This document shows positions 63,950 to 64,000 of a stretch of 64,000 nt of DNA, piece after piece; the stretch's first letter is position 1; every line of letters begins with the position of its first letter. The translations under genes and the position numbers were made by a program. Location: NCBI GenBank assembly GCA_905339295.1, contig CAJPFI010000024.1, forward strand, positions 22,487 through 86,486. Reading direction: 5' to 3'. The DNA comes from Burkholderiales bacterium (GTDB taxonomy: Bacteria; Pseudomonadota; Gammaproteobacteria; Burkholderiales; Casimicrobiaceae). The notes under the pieces are model-generated. The model was not told where the DNA came from and did not search any database. It saw only the letters and a list, made by a program, of their open reading frames with translations.

Positions 63950-64000
63950 TCGACGTGTCGCGTCGCGCCGACCCCGCAAGGAGGCCGCGGCGTCGCTGCG

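Overview
The window is very G+C-rich DNA with dense genes, short intergenic gaps and frequent 4-base ATGA overlaps. It looks like chromosomal sequence from a betaproteobacterium, most likely Burkholderiales-like. The support is the gene order yceD-rpmF-plsX-fabHDG-acpP-fabF, dnaX-ybaB-recR with the 4.5S SRP RNA just upstream, lysC beside tRNA-Ser, two Bug/TctC-type receptors, and two TRAP transport systems. The placement is inference; no 16S rRNA is present.

Layout. (1) 65-5437 (minus): a TAXI-TRAP transporter followed by MmgE/PrpD and Ldh2-type enzymes, divergent from a LysR gene with a perfect palindrome between them. (2) 5609-12958: two LysR regulators, an NTF2-like protein, a long-chain acyl-CoA synthetase, an unknown secreted protein, an alpha/beta hydrolase and a Crp/Fnr regulator. 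(3) 13459-14731: a compact arsR-arsM unit with a clear promoter and operator. (4) 14837-20720: a stand-alone MurF-like ligase and pqiABC. (5) 21412-23860: a GlxA-type regulator divergent from an OsmC protein, then a truncated tyrosine recombinase abutting tRNA-Arg(ACG). (6) 23882-29726: a phospholipase-D family enzyme, a secreted DUF5648-type protein, a Bug receptor and an adenylation-carrier didomain protein.

(7) 30064-42802 is the most unusual part. Leftward runs TetR, a B12-binding subunit, a divergent acyl-CoA mutase large subunit, and a MeaB G-protein chaperone fused to a PaaI-type thioesterase. Rightward runs an FAD-dependent 2-hydroxyacid dehydrogenase, a fused indolepyruvate-type 2-oxoacid:acceptor oxidoreductase, a class III CoA-transferase, an HMG-CoA-lyase-like enzyme and a Bug receptor. 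A TetR-type palindrome lies between the two arms. I infer one catabolic module: 2-hydroxyacid to 2-oxoacid to acyl-CoA, then B12-dependent carbon-skeleton rearrangement. The substrate is unknown, and the mutase lacks several residues used by characterised mutases.

(8) 43166-53130 is housekeeping: tRNA-Ser(GCT), lysC, the fatty-acid/phospholipid cluster, maf, an RsmI-like methyltransferase and a CBS protein. (9) 53246-57169: a DctPQM TRAP system whose DctM carries a large insertion with a tandem peptide repeat. (10) 57324-63864: recR, ybaB, dnaX, ffs, then on the plus strand an MltF-like transglycosylase, a creatininase-family protein and a beta-propeller protein. The last ends beside a second copy of an intergenic repeat first seen at 52584.
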